Assembly: GCA_963573385.1 (NCBI GenBank)
Contig: CAUYLG010076622.1
Coordinates: 62,001-126,000, forward strand
Origin: Cacajao melanocephalus
Taxonomy: Eukaryota > Chordata > Mammalia > Primates > Pitheciidae
Direction: 5' to 3'
DNA length: 64,000 nucleotides
A model generated the notes under the pieces. It saw only the letters and a program-made list of their open reading frames with translations. It was not told where the DNA came from and did no database searches. Positions 11,231 to 24,686 of the stretch are shown in pieces. Positions within the stretch are counted from its first letter, which is position 1; each line of letters begins with the position of its first letter. A program made the translations under genes and the position numbers.

Positions 11231-12630
11231 TTAAAAAGACTAGGGGAAAGAAATTTTGTGGTCATATTAGTGCATAAAATATTTTTTCTTTAATTCAACA
11301 CATTTCATTTAAGGAGCTCATATTATTTAATAGAATATAAATAACTAAAAGAGAAAGCAGCATGTTCAGAATTTATCTTACTTGAGCTAAAACGATCAAT
11401 ATCTTCGGCTTTGCTCTGCTGGCATTAAAGCCTTCCAAGTATCTATTTTAAACAAGTAGGACACTGTTTCTGGCTGGTTATGTTCTCTACACACTGGCTG
11501 TTGTGCTAAGGGGTTGACTAGATGATCTCCATGGCCCCCATTCAAAAACGCAATGACTTTTCTGGTTCAGGAAGCTCAGTCAAAGTAGCCTGCCAATCCT
11601 TCTGGTCAGTCTCGCCCTGGGAGGCAAGTCTTGTCAACTGAGGTACATTTTAGAAGCTTGCTTTCCCTAATTTTTTAAATAACTTTTTTTTTTAATCACA
11701 AAAGAAGTTCATGCTTGTAACAGAAAATTTGGAAAACCCTAAAATATAAAAAGGAAACTTGAAAGTGTCTCATAATCTCATGATTCAGAGTCATGATTTT
11801 TCATTTCCAAGAATGCAAGGAAGCAAGTCATTTAAAGGCAGGACATCACCACATCCTATGGGGCTGCCACAGTTTCCATGGCTCCACTTTGGAAAGGAGA
11901 CAGACAGACTCAAGCAAGCTGCCGCACAAGGACTTGAGCACTCCTCATCTGAGCTGTCCACACACTCCAAGCTCAAATAAAATAAATATGATAATACCCA
12001 TGGAAGCACTTTATAAACTCCCAAGGATTATACAAATGTTACTTGTAATTATTCTCAGGAACAAATGGGTTGGTATATTGATATTGTCATGATTGCACAA
12101 GAGAAAATTTGTTTCTGAGGAACATTTTCTCAATTTCCTGCTTTGGAAGGGGCTGCTGTCATTTCAGCTTTTCTTTGTGTGGCAGGCTACTCTCTGGCAC
12201 CTCGTCTCCCACAAGGATCTGGCAGGGCCCATGGTTGATCCTGGCAGACACATACATCGTTTCAGGAATCTGCTGCTCTATTCACAGGGCTGCACATTTA
12301 CGTATAGTGTTCAGATCTGCACTGACCCCACAAAAGAACACAACTTCAAATGCTTCACTTTAAGGCACAGCACAGTCAAGAAGACTTGCCTTCCAGAAGA
12401 ATGCAGCAAGAGCCCAGCATTTTTGCAAACATAGGTATTGATGTCTGTATGCTTTCTTATTGTTGTGTGTGTCATTTACCCTGTCAAGATGTGAATATTG
12501 TTATAATAGAGGCTTGTGAGAAAGGGATGAAAAGGAAATGTTGCAATTTGTCAGGGTGCAGGGGTGGAGTTTCCTGTCCTTAATTTCATGTCCCCTCAGT
12601 CATGGCTGGTGGCCTTGTTATTTCTTATCT
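11231..12630. other. No recognised feature; overlapping chance frames
   Basis: 11500-11560 faintly resembles the 3' end of a MIR-family SINE (tagatgatctc). Several overlapping frames occur at 11759-12583 (up to 113 codons), in three phases and on both strands, without recognisable domains. I take them as chance. Confidence 0.4.
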
Positions 12631-12639
12631 GGGAACCCT

Positions 12640-12885
12640 CTCTCCTCTAGGCTTACCTAAAACCATTCCTTCTTAATTTTCCAGCCACATAACTGATCAT
12701 TGTCTTTCCTGGTCTCCTTACTTATTCTCCCTTCTCTGCTCAACTTTTAAATGTTGGAGTGATCTCAGTCTATAGCTTCCGGAGAGCCAAGCTCTTGTCT
12801 GATGGTTTGCCACTATAGCTTCTCAGTGACAAGAATAACATCTGGCACTTAGTAGCTGCTCACTGAGTATGTTCAAATGAGTGTG
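12640..12885 (+). mobile_element. Possible L2 3' end
   Basis: Weak similarity: '..ggcacttagtagctgctcactgagtatg..' (12844-12872) parallels the L2 end 'ggcacatagtaggtgctcaataaatg'. The upstream part is too diverged to be sure. Confidence 0.4.
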
Positions 12886-13384
12886 TGAAGTCATATATGA
12901 ATTAATGAATTGCTGACAACTTCTCTATTCCCATAACACAAAATATTCTCACACTCCCAATTTATTCTCATGCTCAGAGCTGCCCACCATTGCTAGGACA
13001 TTTCATTGAATAAGATTCATGAATGTCTGCCTGTAGCTTTAGATCTAAGCCCTCATCCCCCAACCTTTCTCTTTATTAAGATACCTAAAGTCTCATGGCC
13101 TATGGATCCTCTGCCTTAGAGTCACCTCTCATTGAGGCATCCACCCCTAGCCTCTTCCTTATTCTTTGAAACCACTTGTAACCAAATAAATTACAGTGTC
13201 TAGTCAAGCAGTATTTTCCCATCTCTAATCAAGGGAAGCTGCAATTCATTCGAAATACTTTGACTTTCTGGAAAATGCCCCCATTATTCCTCCTCTATTA
13301 GAAAACTGAAAAAAAAAAAAGCAACTCTGCAGAATGAGGCCATGTAAAATCATTAGTTTCAGAAACCCATTATTACATGAGGGA
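12886..13384. other. No recognised feature
   Basis: Unassigned sequence with an A12 run at 13309-13320. Confidence 0.45.
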
Positions 13385-13445
13385 AAAGTAAGTCATTTTC
13401 TGAGCCTCAGTTTCCCATTTGCTGATGTGGGTGTAAAAGTATTAG
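13385..13445 (+). mobile_element. MIR core fragment
   Basis: Contains ctgagcctcagtttccc (13400-13416) followed by a decayed 'gctgatgtgggtgtaaaa', the MIR core order. Confidence 0.55.
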
Positions 13446-13955
13446 AAAAAAATTAGATCAGATAATAAACAAGAAAGGGTCTAGGGACACTCCTAGGAGT
13501 CAGGAAACGTTGAGAAGATCTGGTCGAATTTGAGTCTTTACAACCCTTATTGCCAGAGTTCGTTTACATTCTCATCCCAGAAACAAACCACAGCCAAATG
13601 GATGGTACAGAAGTTGCCACTGAAAAAGGAGACTTTAAAGAGATGGAGGAGGGAAGCTTACTGAAAATAACCATGCTGAATAAAAACTGAGTAAATACCA
13701 TGATAAATGGAGGCTTATCATGGTGTTTATTTGCCAGCTTCCTAGGTGGTTGTAGTATGCATCTGGCATTAAGAAACCCTGGCTTTAAGCCATAACCTGT
13801 GTTGTTATTCCCTTGTCACTTTTTAAGTTATTTTTAAAGTCTGTTTTCCTAAATTGTCTTTTCATTTCCTCATGAAAGTTCAGGGAGTATGAAAGTTCAA
13901 ATCTATAAGCAAATGGGTCACTGCCTGCCCAGTGTTGGAGCACCTCTAGCCCGAG
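13446..13955. other. Unassigned sequence with a small hairpin (13689-13732)
   Basis: An 18-bp imperfect inverted repeat (13689-13706 and 13715-13732, loop 8 nt) lies here. No repeat family or exon is recognised. Confidence 0.5.
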
Positions 13956-13959
13956 AGAG

Positions 13960-14106
13960 GGACGTCCTGGACCCCAGCTCCACTTCTGCTCTGATATAGC
14001 CAGGATCTTAGGGAAAGCACTCCTCCTTGTTTCCTTCTCTGCAAAGTGAAGGAGTTGAACTTGGTGATCTTTAAGTTCCCTTTCAGCTCTAAACGTCTGT
14101 GATCAA
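13960..14106 (+). mobile_element. MIR-superfamily SINE (MIR3-like)
   Basis: 'tttccttctctgcaaagtgaaggagttgaac' then 'gtgatctttaagttcccttt' and 'cagctctaaacgtctgtga' (14029-14102) follow the order seen in MIR-family SINEs that end in 'gatctctaaggtcccttccagctcta'. Confidence 0.6.
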
Positions 14107-15587
14107 CTTCCAAATGCTATGAGCTGGCTGCAAAGTCTGATGGATGTACAGCCCCTGTGCCTTTCCTGTTTGTTCGCGTTCTTCTTCCCTCAGATCCGTT
14201 TCTACTTAACGAGCTTTGGTCTGAGCGTGCCCTGCTTGTCCTTCCCCAGACCTCTGAAGCTGCTCCTAGGGCCCTAGCTTGTTTCTTACCATGGTAACTT
14301 TTTTAAATTACAAATTTGCTTCTACTTTTTTTTACCCAACTTCAGTTCCCTCCAGTTCATAGGGACTCTTCATATACCCAAGGGTCCTTCCACAGATTTT
14401 AATTACACACAATCATCTTCTTAAAGCTCTTCCCAAGGTGTGGGCCCGGGCTCAGAGGGTAGGGGTGGAGAAAAGGGGAGAAGTTCATTAAGTTCGTTAC
14501 CAGATAAATGTCATTATGATATTCACTCCAAAAGGAGACAGGGAGTTAAAATTCAAGTGTGTGCATGTGTACACATGTGCATTTCCAAATTTTAAGATAC
14601 TTTCAATATGTCTGTTCCAGATCTATTTTCTCCTACAAAATATTAAACGTAGTAGAATATTTTTCAGAATATGGCTCATTTCTCTTCCTGGAATTCTTCT
14701 TCTCTTGCCTGCGCATTCATTAGTTTGTTTCTTAAGACATACAGGTCTCAGGACTCATCACCACAAAGCAATTTAGAAAAACTCAAAATGCAGGTTACTA
14801 CTTGCCCCTGTCCTATGTTATAGTTAAATCTAAGTCTAAGCCAATGCAAAGCTGTGAACCATGGGCCCCTCCCTTCCAGTGGGCTTCTACTCTTAGGGTA
14901 CACCTTGTCTCAGCATGGACTGGCCAGCCTCTCCCCACGAGCCCCAAATTTCCCTGAATTGCAACAGGCCCTGGAAAATTTGTAATGCTAAATCTGAGGA
15001 TGATTATTCCACGATGATACTCAGAATTTTCTAGGGCATGACAGACTTTATGAAGCGTTTGAACAGCTCCATGTCCCACAGGAAGAAAGACAATTTCCAG
15101 GCTGTGCCAGGATGGAGTGTGGGGAGCATCCGACAGTTTTTCTGAAGGAAACAATTCTGTTGATTGGAACAGTATTTTGCAAAAGCTACTTAGTTTTCAT
15201 AGGTTGCAGCTTTTTAAAATCTCCTAACATCAGTTTTATATTTATCCTTCTTGTTGTTGCTTTTTTAAAGTGGCACTAATGATCAAGCCTTTTAGGGCAA
15301 GTTTATTGTTTTGGATACAACTGTTCCCCATCCAACTCTACACAACTACCTTCCCGTTATTAGGTGGGAAGAAAAGTTTTTGGTTCCTTTCCTTATTTCT
15401 CCTTCGTTATAAAACCATTGGTGTGTTTTTGATTTCCAGAAAGAAAAGAGAGCATGTTTATGATTTTGCCTTTATTTTTAGAGATGTTCTTCAATTCCTC
15501 TTCTAACAGTGTATATTGTTACAGCAATCACAAGTTCTAATTTATTTATTGTTAAAATGCTAATTATACATTTGGCCTGTTTTTATT
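14107..15587. other. No recognised feature
   Basis: Nearly 1.5 kb with no repeat I can name. A 113-codon minus-strand frame (14813-15154) and an 86-codon plus frame (14516-14776) show no domain. Confidence 0.45.
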
Positions 15588-15602
15588 GAAACTAAAGAAA
15601 TA

Positions 15603-15748
15603 GGCCGGGCCTGGTGGCTCACACCTGTAATCCAAGCACTTTGGAGGCCAAGGCGGGCGGATCACCTGAGGTCAGGAGTTCAAGACCAGCCTAACCAACA
15701 TGGTAAAACCCCATCTTTAAAAAAAATTTAAAAATAAAATAAAATAAA
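15603..15748 (+). mobile_element. Alu left arm only, with intact target-site duplication
   Basis: Starts exactly at the Alu 5' end (ggccgggc) and covers the left monomer to 'aaaaccccatct', then goes straight into an A-rich tail. The right arm is absent. A perfect 15-bp duplication gaaactaaagaaata flanks it (15588-15602 and 15749-15763). The 'ggatcacctgaggtcaggagttcaagacc' type bases are AluS-like rather than FLAM-like, so it looks like a retrocopy of a left-monomer transcript rather than an ancestral free left monomer. Confidence 0.9.
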
Positions 15749-15763
15749 GAAACTAAAGAAATA

Positions 15764-16139
15764 AAAAGTTAACTCAGAATGTTTCCAAGTATCCAGTTGA
15801 GCTGCAAATGTAAAATCAAGTCTTTCCAGGAAGCTGGACAGAGAAGGCTTCCTGAGATTTCAGATCCAGGGAGTCACTTTTAGATGAGGTTGCTCTCCAT
15901 TTTAGCAGTGAGGCAGCGTCTAACTTATTCTGGTGGCTGTTTTAAGTGATAAACTGGAACTGCAGTTCCCATATGAATCACAGGGAGAGCGCGAGCCCCT
16001 AAATTATGTTCCACCTTCACATGGACAACAGCAAACAGTACCATATGTGAAAGTATAGGAAGTCACTGGTCAGCAATGAGTGTGATGCAAGTGGCCCCTG
16101 AAGACCCCCCCAGGATCCATGTCACTAGCTGTGTATTAC
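15764..16139. other. No recognised feature
   Basis: Unique-looking sequence between two Alus. Confidence 0.45.
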
Positions 16140-16150
16140 AAAAAGTCCAC

Positions 16151-16452
16151 CACTGAGGCTGGGCGTGGCAGCTCATGCCTGTAATCCCAGCACTTTGGGA
16201 GGCTGAGGTGGGCAGATCACCTGAGGTCAGGAGTTCAAGCCTGACCAACATGGTGAAACTCCATCTCTACTACAAAGTACAAAAATTTGCCTGGCATCAT
16301 CGTGGTACATGCCTGTAATCCCAGCTATTTGGGAGACTGAGGGAGGAGAATCATTGAACCTGGGAGTCGGAGGTTGCAGTTAGCTGAGACTGTGTCAATA
16401 CACCCCAGCCTGGGTGAGAGAGCAAGACTCTGTCTCAAAAAAAAAAAAAAAA
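16151..16452 (+). mobile_element. Alu, full length, plus strand
   Basis: Dimeric Alu with an A16 tail. Flanked by aaaaagtccac on both sides (16140-16150 and 16448-16458). Diverged from consensus at many CpG positions, AluS-like. Confidence 0.95.
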
Positions 16453-16469
16453 GTCCACATTGAATACAT

Positions 16470-16655
16470 CAGAATGTCAGAGCTGAATGGAGCTTGGTCA
16501 CCACTCAGCCCTGATCCCCATCTTACATTTGAGGAAACTGAGGCCTGGAAGTGGGAAATGACTTAATCACAAGCACTACACTTAGCAAGTTAATGGCAAA
16601 GCCAGGATCACAACCCTGGTCTTCTGACTCTGAAAACAGTGCTCTTTCCAAAAGT
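16470..16655 (-). mobile_element. MIR-superfamily SINE, minus strand
   Basis: 'cccatcttacatttgaggaaactgaggcctgg' type block (16517-16548), then 'gcaaagccaggatcacaaccctgg' and 'cttctgactctgaaaacagtgctctttcc', the reverse complement of the MIR tRNA-derived half. Confidence 0.82.
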
Positions 16656-16729
16656 GACCCCCAAAGCTTCATCCACATGTAGCAGCAGACAATTCTCCAT
16701 TCTGCACCTACAGCTCTATAAGGATGAGA

Positions 16730-16890
16730 AAGTTCCCTATTTATTAGTCATTTACCACACACCCAGTTCTGTGCTAAGCGCTTCGGCCATGTTATCTCAT
16801 TTAATTCTCATAACAACTGTTTGAGATAGGTATTACTATAGATAGTTCAGCTACAGCAGATTCAGATTTCTGTCTGGGCTTTTCTGTCTC
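16730..16890 (-). mobile_element. MIR SINE 3' part, minus strand
   Basis: 'gttctgtgctaagcgcttcgg' (16765-16785), then 'atctcatttaattctcataacaactgtttgagataggtattacta', the reverse complement of the MIR 3' region. Confidence 0.78.
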
Positions 16891-17746
16891 CAAAGCCCTT
16901 GGTCTAACCCACTACCTTTGTCTGTCTCTTCTACTGCTTCTCTCAGCATCTTCCACACCCACAGACTCTGGGCAGACACTGCCCATGACCTTCTTCCCTG
17001 ACCACAGAACTATGACAGTGAGTTCAGGTAGCAAGCAGATAACCCCACATCTCAGGAAGGGTGGGCCTCTCCCCAGTGTCAGGAAGTAAATATGACTGCT
17101 GTAACAATTCATGATAATCCCATTTCCTGGGCCCAGTGACTGGTGTAGGGTGATGTCAGGGCCAATGAGAAATAAAGGAGATAATTCTCAAGGCTCCCCT
17201 GATTGTCTAAAAAGATGGAGGTTCAGAAGATAAGATTTTTAGCCTTTGGCCCTCAGTTCCTGTGTGGGATACTGGCGTAAGCATGAGATGCCTGGAGCTG
17301 ATACAGCCGTATTGCAAACATGAGGTGATAACCATGAAGAAAAAAAAAAAAACCCTAAGAAAACCCCACAAAACAAAAACAAAAAACAATACACTAAGGA
17401 TGGAGGGGCAAGGCTTTGAAAAATTTGAAAGACTTTGCTGAGCCAGTGCACCAACCTAACAGTGCCCATCTACATAGTTCTTGTTATTTTCAAAAGTTAA
17501 ATACTTATTGCCTAGGCCACCATTGGTCAGGTTTTCTGTTCCTGGAAGCTAGAAGTGTTCCTAACTGATATGAGCTGTTGGTTTGGAGATGTTTCACTTG
17601 GGTACCCTCAACCCCATGCCTCGCCTTCTCTGTCAAATGTGTACTAGTTGGAGTTATACCAAGGTTTTATAATGGATTTTATGCTCAGTATCATTTAACA
17701 TACATCTGGAAGCATTTGCTGTAGACTTACCTGCTATCATTTGGAA
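16891..17746. other. Unassigned sequence with an A/C-rich tract
   Basis: Contains an A-rich run with 'aaccctaagaaaacccc' around 17338-17392 that makes short low-complexity minus-strand frames. Nothing else recognised. Confidence 0.45.
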
Positions 17747-17755
17747 TATGGATTT

Positions 17756-18036
17756 AAATTTTTTTTATTGATATAGAATCATTATACACGTTTTGGGAGT
17801 ATATGTGATATTTTGATATGTGTATACAATGTGTGATGATTATGTCAAGGGAATTGGGATATCCATCACCTCAAACACTTATCTTTTCTTTGTGTTGGGA
17901 ACACTACGATTCTTCTCTTCTAGATATTTTGAAATATACAATACACGGTTGCTTAGTATACTTTCCTTACAAAACTACCAAATACTGTAACTTATTCCTG
18001 ATATCTAACTGTATTTTTGTACCCATTAACTAGAAG
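17756..18036 (-). mobile_element. L1 3' UTR, minus strand
   Basis: Contains 'gtgatattttgatatgtgtatacaatg' (17806-17832), 'ttgggatatccatcacctcaaacacttatcttttctttgtg' and 'ctaactgtatttttgtacccattaac', the well-known reverse complement of an L1PB/L1MA-age 3' UTR. Short flanking repeats tatggattt (17747-17755 and 18037-18045) fit a target-site duplication. Confidence 0.9.
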
Positions 18037-18045
18037 TATGGATTT

Positions 18046-18959
18046 TTGACTAAAAAAAATAAATCCCAATTCTTTGAAGATAACATTTAGATACAGGGAC
18101 ACATATCTCACATGTGTGGCCATATATTAGAAGTAATTGTTTTATATCCACTATGAGTTGGTAAATCACAAGATTATTCAGGACTCAACAGCAATTTGAT
18201 AATTATTCAAACAGAACCCACATGTTGGCCCTTTGAGTTCAGCCTGAGCCGTACATACCATATACACATCAGTCTGCAGATCCCTACAGAAAGATAAAAA
18301 GAAAAGGCAGTGACTCAGGATCTACACCAAGGGCCCAATCCTGCAGTGTTTCCCCAAATACACAATCTTTTTCTTCCATCTCCCCACATGCATATTCTAG
18401 GATTTACTAGTTTTGAATACATACATTATAAGCATATGTTTACATTTGGTGTTGGATATTGGATTCTGTCTTATTTTGAAACTATACTAGAGTACTCTGA
18501 CACACAGAAACCTTTCCTAAGACGCTCTAGCTCCATGTCTGTCATTCCTGAATTGTCAGTTGTTCCATCAACAAACATTGGTGTGTGATGAGCTTTGTGT
18601 TGAGAATTTAGGACTTGTGTCTGAAAGGGTTGGGCCATGTAGTTTGTTTTTTTCCAAAAAGAAGTTATGGTATCCTCTTATTTGTATCCAAGAATCCCAT
18701 CCCTAGCCTTGGGAAAGGAAGAGAGAACTGTCAATGTTTTCCTCTCCTCTGGGGAGAAAGAATGATGTGGGTAAAGCATCTAGCTCAAATAAGGTAAGAC
18801 AATAGCATCATATTCCTTGAGCGGTTTCCATAGGCTTGGACTAAACAGAAAACAGCAAAGGATAAGATCAACTTCCTTGTTATCTAAGTCTTTTGTATTC
18901 AGCTGGTCCTCTGGGAGAAAATTAGGTAACTAGATGAGGCAACTTGTACAATCCACTAG
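18046..18959. other. No recognised feature
   Basis: Unassigned; a 92-codon frame (18310-18588) shows no domain. Confidence 0.45.
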
Positions 18960-19098
18960 AAAGAAGCTTATTTCAGAAACTATGAGCTTCTTGAGAATGC
19001 AGATGTGCTTCTCAATCATTTTTGCATCCTCAGAACCTAGAATAATATCCCGCACAAAATTTAGGTGCCCAATAAATGTGTGTGTGATGAATGAATCT
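18960..19098 (+). mobile_element. L2 LINE 3' end, plus strand
   Basis: 'ctatgagcttcttgagaatgcagatg' (18980-19005) and 'cctcagaacctagaataatatc...gtgcccaataaatgtgtgtgtgatgaatgaat' correspond to the last ~130 bp of L2. Confidence 0.82.
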
Positions 19099-19170
19099 GC
19101 AATAATTATTATTATTGTTGGTCTTTTTATTATTACTATTACTTTTCATCATCATCATTATTATTAGGTA
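19099..19170 (+). repeat. Degenerate ATT/ATC trinucleotide tract
   Basis: Runs of 'attattattatt' and 'catcatcatcattattatta' directly after the L2 3' end. Confidence 0.7.
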
Positions 19171-20790
19171 CAAGTAGTCTAACTTGGTACTTTCATTTGA
19201 GATACTGTGGTCTCTAATAAAATATGGTATTCTGGTCTATTTTTCAAGGTCTGAGCTACAAAAGTCCCACAAAATGTAGTTCTGTGTCTAGATGAAATCT
19301 TATTTTAAACTTGCATTTTAAAAACGCTGGAATGAAAATCTAAGTTGGGGATGTCAAGTTGGTTAGAAAGGACATTATTAGAGACCCTTTATTACACTCT
19401 AAAGCGAGAAACACCACACTGAAAATGCACCCACAGTGTTGGGACCTTGTAAAATATCCATGAAGAAAAATCTCTTAGACAAAAGTACCTGATTTTTTGA
19501 TCAAGCATTGTATTTGTCAGAGTACATGATTGGGGTAGCACTGACAGAAATTTTATCACATTTAACATTTGTTCATTTCACACTTCAGGCTCTCTCTCAA
19601 TCGCAGAATTTATTTCATTGGCATTTGTCATATCTCGGCTATCTTCTTTCACCACTTTGTAGATGGTGGCTTTTTTAGGCGACTTTTTCTGAGCTGAGGA
19701 TTTTTTTTTCTAGGATGCCAATCCAATCTGGTATTTCAAAATGCCAACACCATTGGCCCTGCTGGAAACCGATTAAACAATTTCTATGCCTAACAGCTCT
19801 TTTCAAGTTGCTGAGTTTTTGATTTTCATTTCTTAAGGCTAAATTTTCACACACACAAAAATTGCCCACTCTTTGCATGCAAATGAAGCAGTTTAGAAAT
19901 GGAAATTCAAGCACAGTGAGCCCTGCATTAATTTACAAATCCATGGCATATTTAAAATATTTTTTCAAATTGCTTCACACGTTTTGGGTGTGTGACACAT
20001 CGCCATTTAACTTAGTCAAAGTTATTTTGCTGATAAACTTTAGATAACTCTAAAGAAGGCATCTTTGGGAGAACCAAGGGAGAACTGTTTTCTGTTCCAT
20101 TACATATATATTTTTTTCATTAAAATAAAACGGAATCAACTTGGGTGAGCTAGAGCTCTCTAAAGACAGGAATTTCTCACCCAGATGAGAAACTTGAGTG
20201 AATGAAAGAGGAAAGGGAAATCAATGTCCTTGTGAGTAAAAGTCTATGAAAGTACAGTGTGTATGTCATCAACACTTTTCATTTCAATCGCTTCATTTCT
20301 GGTTCCTGTAAGAAGAGAACCCAAACGTATCTTCACGCCTCTGCAGAGATAAAAATAGGTAATCATCACTAGTCTTCAGAAAAGTATATCCTAGCTTTCT
20401 GTTTTATATTTGCAAAGCAAGAATGTACATTTGCTTCAAATAGGGCTATTGAAGGCAAAGACTTTTTCTTATCCTTTCATTTTCTTATACTGCATCAAAG
20501 CTAGCACATTTTAGAACTGACATTCCTGAGTTTTTTTTAACTTAAAGAAAACCATCCATTTATCAATATCAATCAAACTGTTCCTGTCCAATTCAGATTT
20601 CAGTCGGACTTATAAACCATAATGTGCTCTAATTATGAAGTCATAGTAAGTAGCACAGTGATATTGGTGCAGGGACAAATTGTCCATGGAAAAGATTAGA
20701 GAGACCTGAAAAGACTCACACATATATAGAAAATCTGACATTGCAAATAAGTGAGAGAGAAAAGATTCTTCAATAAGGATGCTAGAACAA
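19171..20790. other. No recognised feature
   Basis: About 1.6 kb without a recognised family. It includes an octamer-like atgcaaat at 19878-19885, which alone is not evidence of regulation. Confidence 0.45.
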
Positions 20791-20960
20791 CGGGAAAGGA
20801 AGAAAGAAAAAGAAGGGAAGGAAGAATGAAAGGAAGGAGGGAGGGAAGGAGGGAGGGAGGGGAAGAAAGGAAGGAAAGAGGGAAGGACGGAGAGAGGAGA
20901 GAAAACCAAGAAAGAAAAAAAAGGAGGGATGAAGGATAGAAAGAAAAGAAAAGAAAATGG
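20791..20960 (+). repeat. Polypurine GGAA/GGGA/AAAG tract
   Basis: About 170 bp of almost pure purine on the plus strand, built from ggaa, gggagg and aaag units. It creates long frames with biased composition on both strands (S/P/F-rich on minus, R/K/E/G-rich on plus), which I do not regard as genes. Confidence 0.95.
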
Positions 20961-22530
<1,570 letters not shown>

Positions 22531-24350
22531 AGCCAAATCAAGGCTACAAACATGCACTATCCTCCCCACCCCATTTTATTCCAGTTTGTCTTAAATAGCA
22601 AGTTATTTCCAAAACTGTTCTCCAGAAGCCATGTGAGCTTCCTCCTCATAACGCTGTTGGAGCAGAATATGAGCTGATACAGCAGCATTGATTCGGAAAG
22701 CCCTTTGCCCACCTGTGCTTATCATGGCTGTTACGATTGTGTTGTTATTCGTTCTGCTGTTATCTACTGTGCTTGTCTTTCTGTCATGTCATAGACTGAG
22801 AAAACACTTGACAGTTAGTTGACTTGATTCATCAGTCCCATTTTAATAGCTCTTATAGTGGGTGACACTTGAAAAAACGTCTCCAGCAAAGAATCTTGTC
22901 CTGCAGTCCCAATCTAGCAAACTTTGCATAGCTAGACATTAGACAGAGGTTTTCCGGGGAAGCATCTTTATCTGGTATAGATGTGTTTATTCCATGCTTG
23001 TTTGACGCCAAATTTCTATATGCAGTCCCAAGAAAATGACGGATATGTATTTCTTCAAATCTTATATATACTTTCCATAGCTACTTTAACGTCTCTGAAA
23101 TCAGGATCCATTTGCAATCTATGGCATGGCATAGTTGGGCAGCATTTTTTTTTCTTTCTCAGTAAAACATAAAATAATAGTTTTCTTAAAGTTCTTAGAT
23201 TCTCTGGCATATAACATCATTTCCACAGGAATTCCCATCAACTGAGAGAGAAAAAAGCAGGTGCCAGAACATAGAGAGATCAAGTGCCACCACAATGCCT
23301 AGAGACTGGAAATGACAGCCTGCAACAAGCCACACCTGAAGGCTGCTCTTGAGGGCAGGGAAACAGAAGGTCCAAGGAGAAGGAAAATACTGGTTTGGTT
23401 CCATTTGAACCAAAATGCTGGTAAATGTTCATTTCAACTTTTTGTGATTATGTGTTCATTTCAAAATGCTCACAGACAAAAATGAATTAACTCTCAACTA
23501 TTAAGGACCCTCTGCTAAACTCTGACTTCAGGAAGCTCTAAGCACAGCTCAAAATGTTGAGCCAAGAGAAATATACAGGTAGTGACAGCCACAGCCTGTG
23601 CAGTGAAGTTCAGCAGTGCCGTCAGAGACATCTGCCCCAGCAATGAAAATGAGAACAGAGTTCACGACAGACACTCCCAAGCTCTGAGAAGCAGTTCCAC
23701 AGTATGCAAAGGGTAGAAGAAGCTCTTCATCAAAATCTCTGGTTAATAAAGAATATATCATGTTGCCAAGGTGGTCTTAACACAAGTGGTGTGATGCATA
23801 TGAAGCAATCTAGTTGAATAAATAAGCAGTAATTCATGAATCTCCAGGACTTGCAAAAATCCCTATAGAGCAAAAAATAAATACATCCATGGGGTTCCCT
23901 CAACCCCTTTCATTAGCTAAGCCTACCCTGGCTTAACTTTTATTTCAGTCATGGTCACTGATATATGTGGCACCAGATTGAGGATTTACCAAATGATGTA
24001 TGAATTTTTTATATAAGGTTTCTAAAAGAGTTGTTTCTACAGATCCTTTGAGCATTTAAGAACTATCTGATAGATTGCAACTTAGGTATTACATGCTATA
24101 TTGGCAGTGTTGGGCACCAAGTTTTCTTCAGGATAAGATGAGATTGTTTCTGTGTTCAGCAGGAATTATCTAAATTTCTGGGAGTAGCATCTACAGTTTT
24201 CCATCTGTTCATGTCAAAACCTCTTAGACTAAGACTCTCTAGAAGGGTGGTCTTGCTTATTTGATGTGTTATTGGTAGGGCCAAGTCCAATATCATATAC
24301 ACGTGGTGCTTAATAAGTAAGAACTGTTTGGAGTTTGAGTTTAATCTGGA
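22531..24350. other. No recognised feature
   Basis: About 1.8 kb in which I recognise no repeat family, exon or RNA gene. Minus-strand frames at 23195-23413 and 23549-23761 have no domain. Confidence 0.45.
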
Positions 24351-24686
24351 AATAGCTGGGCACCATGGCTTATGCCTATAATCTCAGCACTTTGGGAAGC
24401 CAAGGCAGGAGGATCACTTGAGGCCAGGAGTTTGAGGTCAACCTGGCCAACATAGCAAAAAAAAAAAAAAAAAAATCTTGTTATTTTTCCAAAAATTGTT
24501 TTCAAAAACAGCCTGACATAGTGCTGCATGCCTGTAGTCCTAGCTACCTGGGAGACTGAGGCAGGAGGATTGCTAGGGCCTAGGAGTTTGAGGTTACAGT
24601 GTACTATGTGGCACCACTGCACTCTGGTCTAACCTGGGCGACAGAGCAAGACACAGTCTCAAAAACAAACAAACAAACAAAAAACC
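24351..24686 (+). mobile_element. Alu (J-like) with disrupted middle region
   Basis: Old Alu: left arm 'gctgggcaccatggctta...ggccaacatagc', then A19, then about 45 bp of AT-rich sequence that is not Alu, then a right arm starting 'agcctgacatagtgctgcatgcc'. The tail is (caaa)n. The abnormal central region could be an expanded middle A tract with later changes, or two separate monomers. Confidence 0.85.

Noticed and set aside
19878..19885. Octamer atgcaaat as a POU-factor regulatory site
   Set aside because: An 8-bp match is expected about once per window by chance and nothing around it supports a promoter or enhancer.
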